NCBI GenBank assembly: GCA_002692065.1
Contig: NZJX01000019.1
Location: 1 to 64,000 of the forward strand
Source of the DNA: Flavobacteriales bacterium
GTDB taxonomy: Bacteria > Bacteroidota > Bacteroidia > Flavobacteriales > UBA7430
Direction of reading: 5' to 3'
Length of the DNA: 64,000 nt
Shown here piece after piece: positions 1-9,280 of this stretch (within the stretch, counting starts at the first letter, position 1; each line of letters starts with the position of its first letter). Below the pieces are notes generated by a model. That model made no database searches. It was not told the DNA's origin and saw only the letters and a program-made list of their open reading frames with translations. The translations under genes were made by a program, and so were the position numbers.

Positions 1-176
1 ATTTTATTCCAATTAGATTCTTTGATTTCTATAATATGGTAAGATATTGAATAATCTTTAGAGTTAAATATTTTTTCAATAAGCTTTCTTCCCATATTTT
101 ATTCCAATTAGATTCTTTGATTTCTATAATATGGTAAGATATTGAATAATCTTTAGAGTTAAATATTTTTTCAATA
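1..176. repeat. Perfect 81-base direct repeat (95-base tandem duplication)
   Basis: Bases 1-81 and 96-176 are identical and are separated by 14 bases, so the repeat period is 95 bases. The left copy begins at the first base of the window, so the repeat may extend further left. It lies inside the 5' part of prmA on the minus strand. Because 95 is not a multiple of three, it throws that gene out of frame. There are no inverted ends and no transposase nearby. Its place at the sequence edge makes an assembly artefact at a contig end likely, but a true tandem duplication cannot be excluded from this sequence. Confidence 0.9.
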
Positions 177-346
177 TTATTCAATATATTTAATTTTTTA
201 GATATGTATCCTTTAACTCCAAATTCTGTTTGAATAAAGCTGTCAAAATCATATATTGAAAGTTTTGCAATAATTATTCCTTTTACTGATTCAATATTTA
301 GTTCAGAATTAATTTTTAATATTTTGAAATTATATTCATAATGCAT
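29..346 (-). pseudogene. prmA: prmA 5' fragment: ribosomal protein L11 methyltransferase, disrupted
   Basis: PrmA methylates ribosomal protein L11. The first 87 residues look like the N-terminal substrate-recognition domain of flavobacterial PrmA, with 'TEFGVKGYI' near residue 40 and 'NWNKIWEE' near residues 80-87. In relatives this is followed by an NFEPI-like segment and then the SAM-binding domain. Here the reading runs into the 95-base duplication right after 'WEE', continues 18 residues in the wrong frame and stops. The methyltransferase domain is therefore absent from the window. The start at 346 fits the usual short PrmA N-terminus. The break is probably an artefact of the sequence end, not a real pseudogene. 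Family assignment rests on the N-terminal motif pattern only. Confidence 0.65.
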
Positions 347-480
347 ATTAGTAATTAATTAAAAATTTTAATTCTCATAATTGTTGATTTAATATTATTT
401 AGAAATTAATTCTACCATTATTAATATTTTTAAGAAGTCTTAATTATTTTTCGAATAAAAATAAGGATTATAATTAATAA

Positions 481-2559
481 TTATCTATTGTTCTTAGTTT
501 GTAGTTTAAGATTAGAAAAATCTACTTTAAGATTGGCATATCCAATTTGTAGTTTTGCAGATTGTTTGTCAATTTCTGTAATTCTTCCAACCTGATTCGA
601 GTTTTTAATTTTAACATTGTCACCTATTTTGAAAGAGTATTTTTTATCAGTTTTCTTTAAAATTGCTCTTTCAGATTTCTTTTTATTAAGCTCTTTTTCA
701 ATTAATTTCTTAAATTCAATATTTATTTTCTTTATCGATTTACCATTTTTATATATTGTAATTAACTTAGACACTTTTTCGCCTAGTTGTTTATACTTAT
801 TATCTAATTCATTATTTTTTTTTTGGTGATTAATTTTTTGATTAATCAATTTTATTTTATCATCAAGTAAATTATTTTTTTTTAATAATTTACTTTCGCT
901 ATTGTCTAACAATTTCTTTCTTTTTTCAAATTCAAGTGCCTTAAAATGATAGTTTTTTATTGTATCTTCTAATTTAATTACTTTGTTATTTATTGATTTC
1001 TTTACTTTTTTAATAATATATTCTGGAATACCTACATTTTTAGCAACCTCTAATGTAAAAGAACTCCCTGGATGACCAAGATTTAATTTATATAATGGTT
1101 TTAATTTATTTTCATCAAATTGCATCGATGCATTAATACTATTAACATTATTATCAGCCATAACTTTAATTTTACCATAATGTGTAGTTAAAATTATTTG
1201 AGATTTTAATTTAATTAATTCTTGAAAAAAAAATAGAAGCGAGTTCACCACCAAGAATTGGATCTGATCCAGAACCAAATTCATCAATTAGAACAAACGA
1301 ATTTGAGTTTGCTTTATTTAATATTTGATTCATTTTTTTTTAATCTATATGAATAAGTACTTAATTCATTCTCTATTGATTGGTTATCGCCAATATCAGT
1401 ATAAATAGAATCATAAATTGTAAATTTTGATTTACTATTTACAGGAACAAATAACCCACTTTGAATCATTAATTGTAGAATTCCAAATGTTTTTAATGTT
1501 ACTGACTTTCCACCTGCATTTGGTCCTGAAATAACAATTAGTCTTTCTTTATCATTTATCTCAATTTTTTGAGAAACTGTTTCAATTTTTTTTTTTTTAT
1601 TTTCTATGGCTAATATTGGATGAAGAGCATCTAAGATTTTTACATTTTTTTGATAAATTGATTATTGGTTTAACTCCATTAATCAATTCTGATAGTTTGT
1701 TTTTTGCCGTTAAAAAATCAATTTCTTCAATCAAAAAATTAAAATTAATAATATCATATATTTGATTCGAAAAGTCATTTGTAATTTTTGAATAGATTTT
1801 CTTTATTTCTTTATTTTCTTCATCTAATAAAATTGCCAAATCTCTGTTGTATTCGACACATCCAGAAGGTTCAATAAATGAAATACTCCCAGATTTTGAT
1901 TGTCTTCTATTTATCCCTTTAATTTTTCTCTTATATTCTGAAGAAATTGCAAGTACCATAATACCCTCATAAAATGACTCTTCTATATCAGATAGAAATC
2001 CTTTTTGTTTGTAAATTTTTTTTTGAGAATTAAAAATTATTGTAATTTTTTTTCTTAGTTTTTGTATTGATTTTCTTAGTTTAAATAATTTTTCTGAAGC
2101 TTTATCTTTTAATATTCTTTTTGAAGTAAATATATTGTTTATCGATTTTATAATATTTTTATTTATAAATATATCTTTGGTTAGAATCTTTAAATTTTGA
2201 AAATCAAAATTTAATTTTTTTAAAACATTTAAAAAACTATTAGCCCAATCTACTGCATCATAAATATTAAAAATTTGATCTTTTGAAAGAATAGAATTTG
2301 ATATTTTTAAAAGTTTAATACAATCAGATAAATCAATATACTTAAATCTCGGATATTCATTAAAAGATTTGATAAATTTAAATTCATCAAGACAATTTAA
2401 GTGATAATTTATTTCTTTTTCATCTTTGTATACTTCGATATTATTAATTCTAATTTTGTTGAATTCACTTTTACTATTCTCATTTAGTATTTTGATTATC
2501 TTGTTGAATTCAAGCTCATTTTTAAGTTTTTGGTCAATTTTCAAATTTTTATTAATCAT
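481..2559 (-). CDS. mutS2: MutS2 family DNA-binding ATPase, three +1 frameshifts
   Basis: MutS2 is a MutS paralogue that acts in recombination control or rescue of collided ribosomes, not in classical mismatch repair. The track shows two pieces (1597-2559 and 481-1287), but the missing ATPase core can be read between them in the other frames. It holds Walker A 'SGPNAGGKS' around 1500-1530 and Walker B 'VLIDEFGSGSDP' around 1255-1290. Three frame changes are needed, each removing one base from a run: T7 at 1645-1651, T9 at 1333-1341 and A9 at 1225-1233. After correction the protein has about 690 residues: an N-terminal lever and clamp region, the ATPase, a Lys-rich coiled coil and a small C-terminal beta domain. 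No Smr nuclease domain is visible at the C-terminus. The gene is probably intact in the organism. Confidence 0.85.
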
Positions 2560-4812
2560 CTAGTCAAATATTTCTAACTCATTAATTAAATTTTTTGAGT
2601 CATGGTAATTATCAATCATAAAAAGAATAAATCTTATATCAACCATTATATTCCTGCAAAGTTTTGGATCAAAATTCACATCACTCATTGTGCCCTCCCA
2701 AAGTCTATCAAAATTTAAACCAATTAAATGACCTTTTGAGTCTAAAACTGGACTACCAGAATTACCTCCTGTAGTATGATTAGTAGATATGAAACAAAGA
2801 GGTAATTTATTTTCAATAGCATATTTTCCATAATTTTTGTATTTATATATATTTAAAATTTTCTCAGGTAAATCAAATTCATAATCATTAGGAATATATT
2901 TTTCAATCATACCATCTAAATAAGTAATATAATTATATGTTACCGCATCTCTTGGTTTCATTTTTTTGATTTCACCGTAACTTAATCTTAAAGTACCATT
3001 TGCATCAGGATAATAATTTTTATTAGGATAAATATCCATTAATAATTTAATATATTTCTTATCTAATTCAGATATTTGATCACGTATATCCCAATATGTT
3101 GGTGAAATTTTAGTAAAATAAAAATCAAATAAATATTCAGTTAAAATATAAGCCTTATCATTTTTAATTATATTTTTAACTTTAGCTTTGTTTTTATTAT
3201 TTATCAATTTCAATATTTTACTTCTATCAGTAAAAATTGATTTTTCAAAAATGTTCTTAACATTAAATAATTTTTCATTTGCAATAAATGGATAAATATT
3301 TAAAAAATTGTACTTAACAGTGTATTCTAACTTTTTTAATGAATCAAATTCTATTTCATTACTAATATTGGAATAATTATTTTTTTTCTGTCCGTAATTC
3401 CAACCTTTCTCAAATTCATAATCTTGACTTTTAGATAATTCAATTATTTCGTCATCAAATGTTAATTTATGATTATTTTTTGGCACCATTGGTATAATTA
3501 ACTCTTTAAATAAATCTTCATCTATCTCTTTGCTATAGCTATTAAAATGTTTATTGGTAAAAGAAATTAAATTTGAATCACTTTCATTATTTAAGATTTT
3601 TTTTGAAATATTATTGGTAAAGCCAAAAAAATCTACACCTTTATATACCTTTTCAATAAATGTTGATCTTATAAAAGAATAAATTCTTAATTCGTTATAT
3701 AATGAGTCATACTTATTAATAATATCATATTTTTGATATTTTTGATATTTTTTAAGAGAGTCCATTAATGATTTTTCAAATTTAATTTTATTCTGTATTG
3801 CATTAGATTTAAAAATACCTAAATTTTCTCCCTTCCATTTTTTGTAATAATTTGATATTGAAGCATATTTAGAGGAGTAATTTAGCTTAATTTGATCAGA
3901 CTTTTTCATATAAAAATCTAAAACATTTAATAAATTTTTTCTAATTTCAATTCTATGTTCATTGAGTTCTTTTAAATGTTCTATGGCACATGAAGGTAAG
4001 TATTCATTAGTTGATCCTGGAAAGCCGTATACCATTGCAAAATCATTTTCTTTAAATCCCCGAGTACTTATTTTTAAAAAATTATCAGTTTTTAGAGGAA
4101 TATTTTCTTTATTATATATAGCTGGTTTATTTTCTTTATTAACATATATTCTAAATATTGAATAGTCACCAGTATGTCTGGGCCAAACCCAATTATCAGT
4201 ATCTGATCCAAATTTACCAATCGATGAAGGAGGTGCATTGACTAACCTTATGTCATAGAATTTTTCATAAACAAATAAATAGTATTGTTTTCCTTTATAA
4301 AAAGGTTTAATGATTGCATCATAATTAGTATTTTCAATTTCTTTCTTTATAATAGAATCAATTACATATTTTTGATTCAAATTATTGTCATTAGTTTGGA
4401 AATTAACTTCATTTGTAACGTCTTTAACATATTTGACAATAGAAACATATAAGTTTTCGTTTGGCAGTTCTTCATTTAGGTTTTTAGCTGAAAAACCATT
4501 TTCAAGAAGATTATTTTCAATTGAGGAATTTGCTTGAATCTGGGAATAACCACAATGATGATTTGTTAATACTAAACCTCTATTTGAAATTATACTTGCA
4601 GTACATCCACCATTAAAATGAACTATTGCATCTTTTAAACTATTGTTATTAATTGAATAAATATCATCTTTCGATAATTGAAATCCTAAATCAATCATGT
4701 GGTCTAAATTTATTTGACTTAATAGATATGGTTGCCACATTCCTTCATCAGAATAACATCTATTAAAAATATTTATTCCTAGACAAATTATAAAAATTAT
4801 TTTTTTCATCAT
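2560..4812 (-). CDS. S46 family serine dipeptidyl peptidase, DPP11-like
   Basis: This is a periplasmic exopeptidase that removes dipeptides from the N-terminus of peptides. A signal peptide of about 21 residues precedes the family-typical mature start 'DEGMWQP'. The catalytic triad of S46 is visible: His in 'LTNHHCGY' (about residue 85), Asp in 'RHTGDYSIF' (about 216) and Ser in 'GGNSGSP' (about 685). The specificity residue 18 positions after the Ser, in 'NFDRLWEG', is Arg. In the Porphyromonas enzymes Ser655/Arg673 marks the acidic-residue-specific DPP11, whereas Gly there marks DPP7. Asp/Glu specificity at P1 is therefore inferred. The length of 750 is slightly above the usual 710-720. It overlaps the upstream thioesterase gene by one base, which suggests cotranscription. 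Confidence 0.92.
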   Translation of the reverse strand: MMKKIIFIICLGINIFNRCYSDEGMWQPYLLSQINLDHMIDLGFQLSKDDIYSINNNSLKDAIVHFNGGCTASIISNRGLVLTNHHCGYSQIQANSSIENNLLENGFSAKNLNEELPNENLYVSIVKYVKDVTNEVNFQTNDNNLNQKYVIDSIIKKEIENTNYDAIIKPFYKGKQYYLFVYEKFYDIRLVNAPPSSIGKFGSDTDNWVWPRHTGDYSIFRIYVNKENKPAIYNKENIPLKTDNFLKISTRGFKENDFAMVYGFPGSTNEYLPSCAIEHLKELNEHRIEIRKNLLNVLDFYMKKSDQIKLNYSSKYASISNYYKKWKGENLGIFKSNAIQNKIKFEKSLMDSLKKYQKYQKYDIINKYDSLYNELRIYSFIRSTFIEKVYKGVDFFGFTNNISKKILNNESDSNLISFTNKHFNSYSKEIDEDLFKELIIPMVPKNNHKLTFDDEIIELSKSQDYEFEKGWNYGQKKNNYSNISNEIEFDSLKKLEYTVKYNFLNIYPFIANEKLFNVKNIFEKSIFTDRSKILKLINNKNKAKVKNIIKNDKAYILTEYLFDFYFTKISPTYWDIRDQISELDKKYIKLLMDIYPNKNYYPDANGTLRLSYGEIKKMKPRDAVTYNYITYLDGMIEKYIPNDYEFDLPEKILNIYKYKNYGKYAIENKLPLCFISTNHTTGGNSGSPVLDSKGHLIGLNFDRLWEGTMSDVNFDPKLCRNIMVDIRFILFMIDNYHDSKNLINELEIFD

Positions 4813-5207
4813 TAAAACTTTAGTTTATCATAGATAAAATCAGGGATTCTGACTGGTTTTTTAGATTCTAAATCTACAGTTACAAGTGTAGTTTTAGAAA
4901 TATTTACTAGGTTGTTATTTTTATGAAATTCATGATAAAAATAGAACCTATTATTTTTGATTTTGATTAATATATTATTTAAAGTAACCTTATCATCATA
5001 CTCTAATGGTTTAATATATTTAATATTCATCTCTAAAACAGGTAAAGCATAACCTCTGTTTTCAATTTCTTTGTATGTTAAATCATATGATCTAAGTAAT
5101 TCAACTCTACCCATTTCTAAATATTTTGCATAATCTCCATAATACATATATCCCATTTTATCCGTATCAGAATATAGAACTCTAAAATTTATTATTTTTT
5201 TAATCAT
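4812..5207 (-). CDS. Acyl-CoA thioesterase, 4HBT hotdog fold (YbgC-like)
   Basis: The 131-residue protein is a single hotdog domain that would hydrolyse acyl-CoA or a similar thioester in the cytoplasm. The motif 'YSDTDKMGYMYYGDYAKY' near the N-terminus is the 4HBT active-site signature, with the usual Asp before the MG turn. 'PLEYDDKVTLNN' follows in the normal place. It starts 48 bases from the divergent 5'-nucleotidase gene and ends one base into the S46 peptidase gene. A thioesterase close to dnaA is common in flavobacterial genomes as far as I recall. The physiological substrate cannot be read from the sequence. Confidence 0.88.
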   Translation of the reverse strand: MIKKIINFRVLYSDTDKMGYMYYGDYAKYLEMGRVELLRSYDLTYKEIENRGYALPVLEMNIKYIKPLEYDDKVTLNNILIKIKNNRFYFYHEFHKNNNLVNISKTTLVTVDLESKKPVRIPDFIYDKLKF

Positions 5208-5255
5208 ATAATTGTTAAATTAGGATTATAATAAATCATAAAATTAAGATAAATA

Positions 5256-5966
5256 ATGTTTAAAATACACTATTTTTTGTTTATTGTTCTATTAAATTTT
5301 AGTTGTAATATCGATAAATATAAATCAAAAAATTATAATTTTACTTATTCAAATATGTTAATTGATTCAAATTTAATTGTTGACTCAGTTATTCTTAAAA
5401 CTTATTTACCTTATAAAATTTTTTTAGACAGTGTTCTAAATAAAAATATATCATTTTCTCCAAAATTCATAGAAAAATCTAGACCTGAATCTGAATTATC
5501 TAATTTGATTGCCGATGCTTGTTATAACTTTATAAAGAATAAATACAAGATTGATTTTTGTTTATTAAATTTTGGAGGTATTAGAAGCTCAATGCCTAAG
5601 GGAAATATTACTATCAGGGATATTTACGAAATTATGCCATTTGAAAATAAGTTGGTTATTGTTGAATTATCATATGATAATTTTAAATTTTTACTAGAAT
5701 ATCTAAATGAAATTAATGGACAACCAATAAGTGGATTGAAGATAAATATAAATAATAATATTATTTCTCATAACCTTTCATCAAATTCATCATATAAAAT
5801 TTTAACTTCTGATTATTTATCCAGTGGAGGAGATAATATGTTTTTTTTAAAAGATTCAATTTCATTTATTAATACTCATCACAAAATCAGGGACGTATTA
5901 ATTGATTATTGTACTAATTATGATACATTAGAATATAAGTTAGATCAAAGATTCCACTATGAATAA
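5256..5966 (+). CDS. 5'-nucleotidase C-terminal domain lipoprotein
   Basis: This is the substrate-binding C-terminal half of a UshA/5'-nucleotidase, encoded as its own gene. The N-terminus has a hydrophobic segment and a lipobox-like 'LLNFSCN', so it is probably a lipoprotein. Domain motifs include 'ESELSNLIADA', 'LNFGGIRSSMPKGNITIRD', 'IMPFENKLVIVEL' and 'TSDYLSSGGDNM', all typical of the 5'_nucleotid_C family. The metallophosphatase half is the next gene and overlaps it by 8 bases, so the two products probably act together to release phosphate from nucleotides outside the cytoplasm. The gene order is the reverse of the domain order in fused enzymes. Flavobacteria commonly have this two-gene form, so it is not read as a frameshift. 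Confidence 0.88.
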   Translation: MFKIHYFLFIVLLNFSCNIDKYKSKNYNFTYSNMLIDSNLIVDSVILKTYLPYKIFLDSVLNKNISFSPKFIEKSRPESELSNLIADACYNFIKNKYKIDFCLLNFGGIRSSMPKGNITIRDIYEIMPFENKLVIVELSYDNFKFLLEYLNEINGQPISGLKININNNIISHNLSSNSSYKILTSDYLSSGGDNMFFLKDSISFINTHHKIRDVLIDYCTNYDTLEYKLDQRFHYE

Positions 5967-6876
5967 AGTAATTAATAGAAATACATTTTTAAAAAAATTA
6001 TCAATAATTTCTGCAGCTAGTATTATTAACCCAATTGAATGCATTTCAGATAATCTAGATAATGATATTACAATTATGCATACTAATGATTTTCACAGCC
6101 ATATTGATCCTTTCCCTTTGAACCACAATAAATATGCTGGATTAGGAGGTATTTCAAAAAGATCCTCAATAATAAATTTAATTAGAAAAAATAACAAAAA
6201 TACACTTTTATTAGATGCTGGTGATATTATTCAAGGTACACCATATTTTAATTATTTCGGAGGTAATTTAGAATTTAAGTTAATGAATTTATTAAAATAT
6301 GATTGTATTACATTAGGTAACCATGATTTTGATAATGGCTTAATCAAGTTGAAAGAGTTAATTAAACTAGCAAAATTTGATACAGTAATAAGTAATTATA
6401 AATTTAATGATTTAAATATTGAGGATGAAATATTGAAATATAAAATATTTTACAAAGGAAAGTTTAAAATTGGTGTATTTGGATTGGGAATAAAATTAGA
6501 TGGTTTGGTCAATAAAAATTTATATGGTAATACAAAATATATTAATCCGCTAGAATGTGCTCATACAACCTCAAAATTTTTAAAATTTAATGAAAAATGT
6601 AATTTGATTATTTGTTTATCACATCTAGGATACAGTTATAATTCTAATAGAATATCTGATATTAAACTTGCAAAAAATAATAATTATATTGATTTAATAA
6701 TAGGAGGTCATACACATACATTACTTGATAGACCAACACTTGTAAAAGATGTCAATAATAATAAAAAATATATTTTTCAAGCAGGTTGGGGAGGATTATA
6801 TTTAGGTAAAATAGATATAAAATTAACTAGAGAAGGACTGGAATTTTTAAATAAATTTTCAATCATAAATATTTAA
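5959..6876 (+). CDS. 5'-nucleotidase metallophosphatase subunit
   Basis: The 305-residue protein is the calcineurin-like catalytic half of a 5'-nucleotidase/UshA system. Metal-binding motifs appear in order: 'MHTNDFHSHIDP' (about 35-46), 'LLDAGDIIQGTP' (about 85-95), 'ITLGNHDFDNG' (about 116-126), 'ICLSHLGYS' and 'IIGGHTHT' (about 250). The N-terminus 'RNTFLKKLSIISAASI' resembles a degenerate Tat signal in which the second Arg is missing, so the export route is uncertain. It lacks the C-terminal nucleotide-binding domain, which is encoded by the overlapping upstream gene. The two genes are translationally coupled. Confidence 0.9.
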   Translation: MNKVINRNTFLKKLSIISAASIINPIECISDNLDNDITIMHTNDFHSHIDPFPLNHNKYAGLGGISKRSSIINLIRKNNKNTLLLDAGDIIQGTPYFNYFGGNLEFKLMNLLKYDCITLGNHDFDNGLIKLKELIKLAKFDTVISNYKFNDLNIEDEILKYKIFYKGKFKIGVFGLGIKLDGLVNKNLYGNTKYINPLECAHTTSKFLKFNEKCNLIICLSHLGYSYNSNRISDIKLAKNNNYIDLIIGGHTHTLLDRPTLVKDVNNNKKYIFQAGWGGLYLGKIDIKLTREGLEFLNKFSIINI

Positions 6877-7078
6877 AATATCAAAAAAAACATAAATATT
6901 GCTAATTCTCTTATTTATGAATAAAAAAATTAAAATCCAATAGCAAATAAATTATTTTTTTTAGTTTTTTTTTTACAAATTTGCTAAGCATAAAATTTAT
7001 AGATTTTTTATATTTTTAGTAATTATAAATTTTTTATAAATATTTTATTTTACGTAATACTTTAATAATTGATTTTAG

Positions 7079-8516
7079 ATGAAAAACTCTGCTGAGTCTT
7101 TTTGGGAAAGTTGTTTATTGTTCATAAAAGATAATATTTCAGAACAAAGCTATAAAACTTGGTTTTTACCAATAAAACCTATCAAATTGAATGGTAAAGT
7201 TTTAAATATTCAAGTCCCTAGTAAATTTTTTTACGAATGGATTGAAGAGCATTATATAAAATTACTTAAATCTGCCATAAATAAAGAATTAGGAGAAAAC
7301 GCAAAATTAGTTTATTCAATAGTTATGGAAAATACTTATGATAATCATACACCTTACACAGTAAAAATCCCTAGTAGTAATAGACCTCCAATCAAAAATC
7401 CAAATCTTTCAATACCTATCGAAATTGCAGCCAATGGTTTAAAAAATCCTTTTATTATTCCAGGATTAAAAAAACTTAATATTAACTCTCAATTAAATCC
7501 TAATTATTCATTTGAAAACTTTATCGAAGGAGATTGTAATAGACTTGCAAGATCTGCTGGCTATGCAGTTGGTAATAATCCTGGTGGAACTTCATTTAAT
7601 CCTCTTTTAATTTATGGAGGTGTAGGTCTAGGAAAGACACATCTATCTCATGCCATTGGAATAGAAATAAAAGATAAGCATCCTGACAAAACCGTACTAT
7701 ATGTATCTGCTGAAAAATTTACTCAACAATTCATTGATTCTATAAGAAATAATACAAGAAATGATTTTGTACATTTTTATCAAATGATTGATGTATTAGT
7801 AATTGATGACGTTCAGTTTTTTTGCAGGAAAAGAAAAAACTCAAGATGTTTTCTTTCATATATTTAATCACCTTCATCAACAAGGAAAGCAACTTGTATT
7901 AACTTCAGATAGAGCTCCAGTAGACCTTCAAGGTATGGAACAAAGACTTCTATCAAGATTTAAATGGGGACTTTCTGCTGACTTACAAATTCCTAACCTT
8001 CAAACAAGAATATCAATACTTAAAAAGAAACTATATTCAGATGGAATTGAGATGCAAAAAGAAGTTATTGAATATCTTGCCTACAGTATCACAACAAACA
8101 TAAGAGAACTTGAAGGTGCATTAATATCAATTTTAGCTCAATCATCATTGAATAAAAGAGATATTAATTTATCTTTAGCAAAAGAAATGATTGATAGATT
8201 TGTCAAAAATACAAAAAGAGAAGTATCAATTGATTTCATTCAAAAAGTTGTTTGTGATTATTTTGATTTGTCATTAGAACTATTAAACTCAACTACCAGA
8301 AAAAGAAGAATTGTTCAAGCTAGACAATTAGCAATGTTTTTTTCAAAAAAACTCACAAAGTCATCATTAGCTAATATTGGAAATCAATGTGGTGGAAAAG
8401 ACCATGCAACTGTTCTTCACGCATGTAAAACAGTAAATAATCTTGTAGATACTGACAAACAATTTAGATCGTATGTTGATGAAATTTCCAAAAAACTTGA
8501 ACTACAACAACTGTAA
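7079..8516 (+). CDS. dnaA: Chromosomal replication initiator DnaA, one +1 frameshift
   Basis: DnaA binds oriC and opens DNA for replication. The track splits it into 7079-7867 and 7803-8516. The first part has domain I ('FWESCLLFIKDNISEQSYKTW'-like start), a linker and the AAA+ Walker A 'YGGVGLGKTH' (about residue 178) and Walker B 'VLVIDDVQFF'. The second part resumes with 'FFAGKEKTQDVFFHIFNHL', the arginine-finger region and the domain IV DNA-binding signature 'GGKDHATVLHACKTV'. Removing one T from the T7 run at 7817-7823 joins them into a standard protein of about 478 residues. Because DnaA is essential, the frameshift is either a sequencing error or is corrected during expression. Confidence 0.93.
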
Positions 8517-8542
8517 ATTTATTTTTTAATATTTTATTACTT

Positions 8543-9259
8543 ATGAATACAGGTAAATTATTTGTTATTCCTAGTTTGTTTAGTATAAAGTCTGACAAAA
8601 ATTTAATCCCATCATACATAATAAATAATTTAAATAAAATCGATGAATTTATTGTTGAGAATGAAAAAAAATCCAGAGCTTTTTTAAGAAAAATTTTAAG
8701 TGTTAAATCGGAGGATAATTTTATATTTCACACTATTGGTAAACATTCTAATAGTGAAAATTTAAATAAAATATTAAATAATTGTCACAAAGGTATAAAT
8801 ATTGGTTTGTTATCAGATTTAGGTTGTCCTTCAATAGCTGATCCAGGATCAAATGTTGTACAAACTGCACATCTAAATAATATAAAAGTTATTCCTTTAA
8901 TTGGACCATCATCAATTTTCTTAGCATTAATGGCAAGCGGATTGAATGGACAAAATTTTACTTTTCACGGATATTTACCTGTTAATAACATTGATTTACA
9001 AGAAAAAATCAAAAAAATTGAAAAAAAATCAATTAATTCAAGTCAAACACAAATATTTATTGAAACTCCATTTCGAAACAATAAAGTTTTTTCTTTTTTG
9101 ACTAAACATTTAAGAAACTCCACTAAGCTATGTATAGCTAAAAATATAACTTTAGATGATGAAGTTATATTTACACAAAAAGTTAGTCAATGGAAAAAAA
9201 ATAATTATAATTTTAATAAAAAATTATGTGTTTTTTTATTAAATGGAGGCAATGATTAA
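8543..9259 (+). CDS. SAM-dependent methyltransferase, RsmI-like (tetrapyrrole methylase fold)
   Basis: The 238-residue protein belongs to the tetrapyrrole methylase superfamily and resembles RsmI, which 2'-O-methylates C1402 of 16S rRNA. Visible family motifs are 'FIVENEKKSRAFLRK', 'NIGLLSDLGCPSIADPGSNV' and 'VIPLIGPSSIFLALMASGLN'. Bacteroidota carry both a canonical RsmI and this paralogous group, so rRNA as the target is plausible but not certain. It follows dnaA by 26 bases, an arrangement I recall from other flavobacteria. It is cytoplasmic, with no signal peptide. Confidence 0.82.
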   Translation: MNTGKLFVIPSLFSIKSDKNLIPSYIINNLNKIDEFIVENEKKSRAFLRKILSVKSEDNFIFHTIGKHSNSENLNKILNNCHKGINIGLLSDLGCPSIADPGSNVVQTAHLNNIKVIPLIGPSSIFLALMASGLNGQNFTFHGYLPVNNIDLQEKIKKIEKKSINSSQTQIFIETPFRNNKVFSFLTKHLRNSTKLCIAKNITLDDEVIFTQKVSQWKKNNYNFNKKLCVFLLNGGND

Positions 9260-9280
9260 CGAATAAATATTTACCACTAA

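Noticed and set aside
1-176. Insertion sequence or phage attachment site
   Set aside because: Only a direct repeat is present. There is no transposase, integrase, inverted end or tRNA beside it.
5256-6876. Frameshifted single 5'-nucleotidase gene
   Set aside because: The domains are in reversed order and each has its own start and export signal, so this is a two-gene arrangement and not a broken fusion.
6877-7078. Replication origin upstream of dnaA
   Set aside because: The 202-base gap is extremely A+T-rich but I found no DnaA box close to TTATCCACA on either strand and no repeated 9-mers, so an oriC call is not supported.
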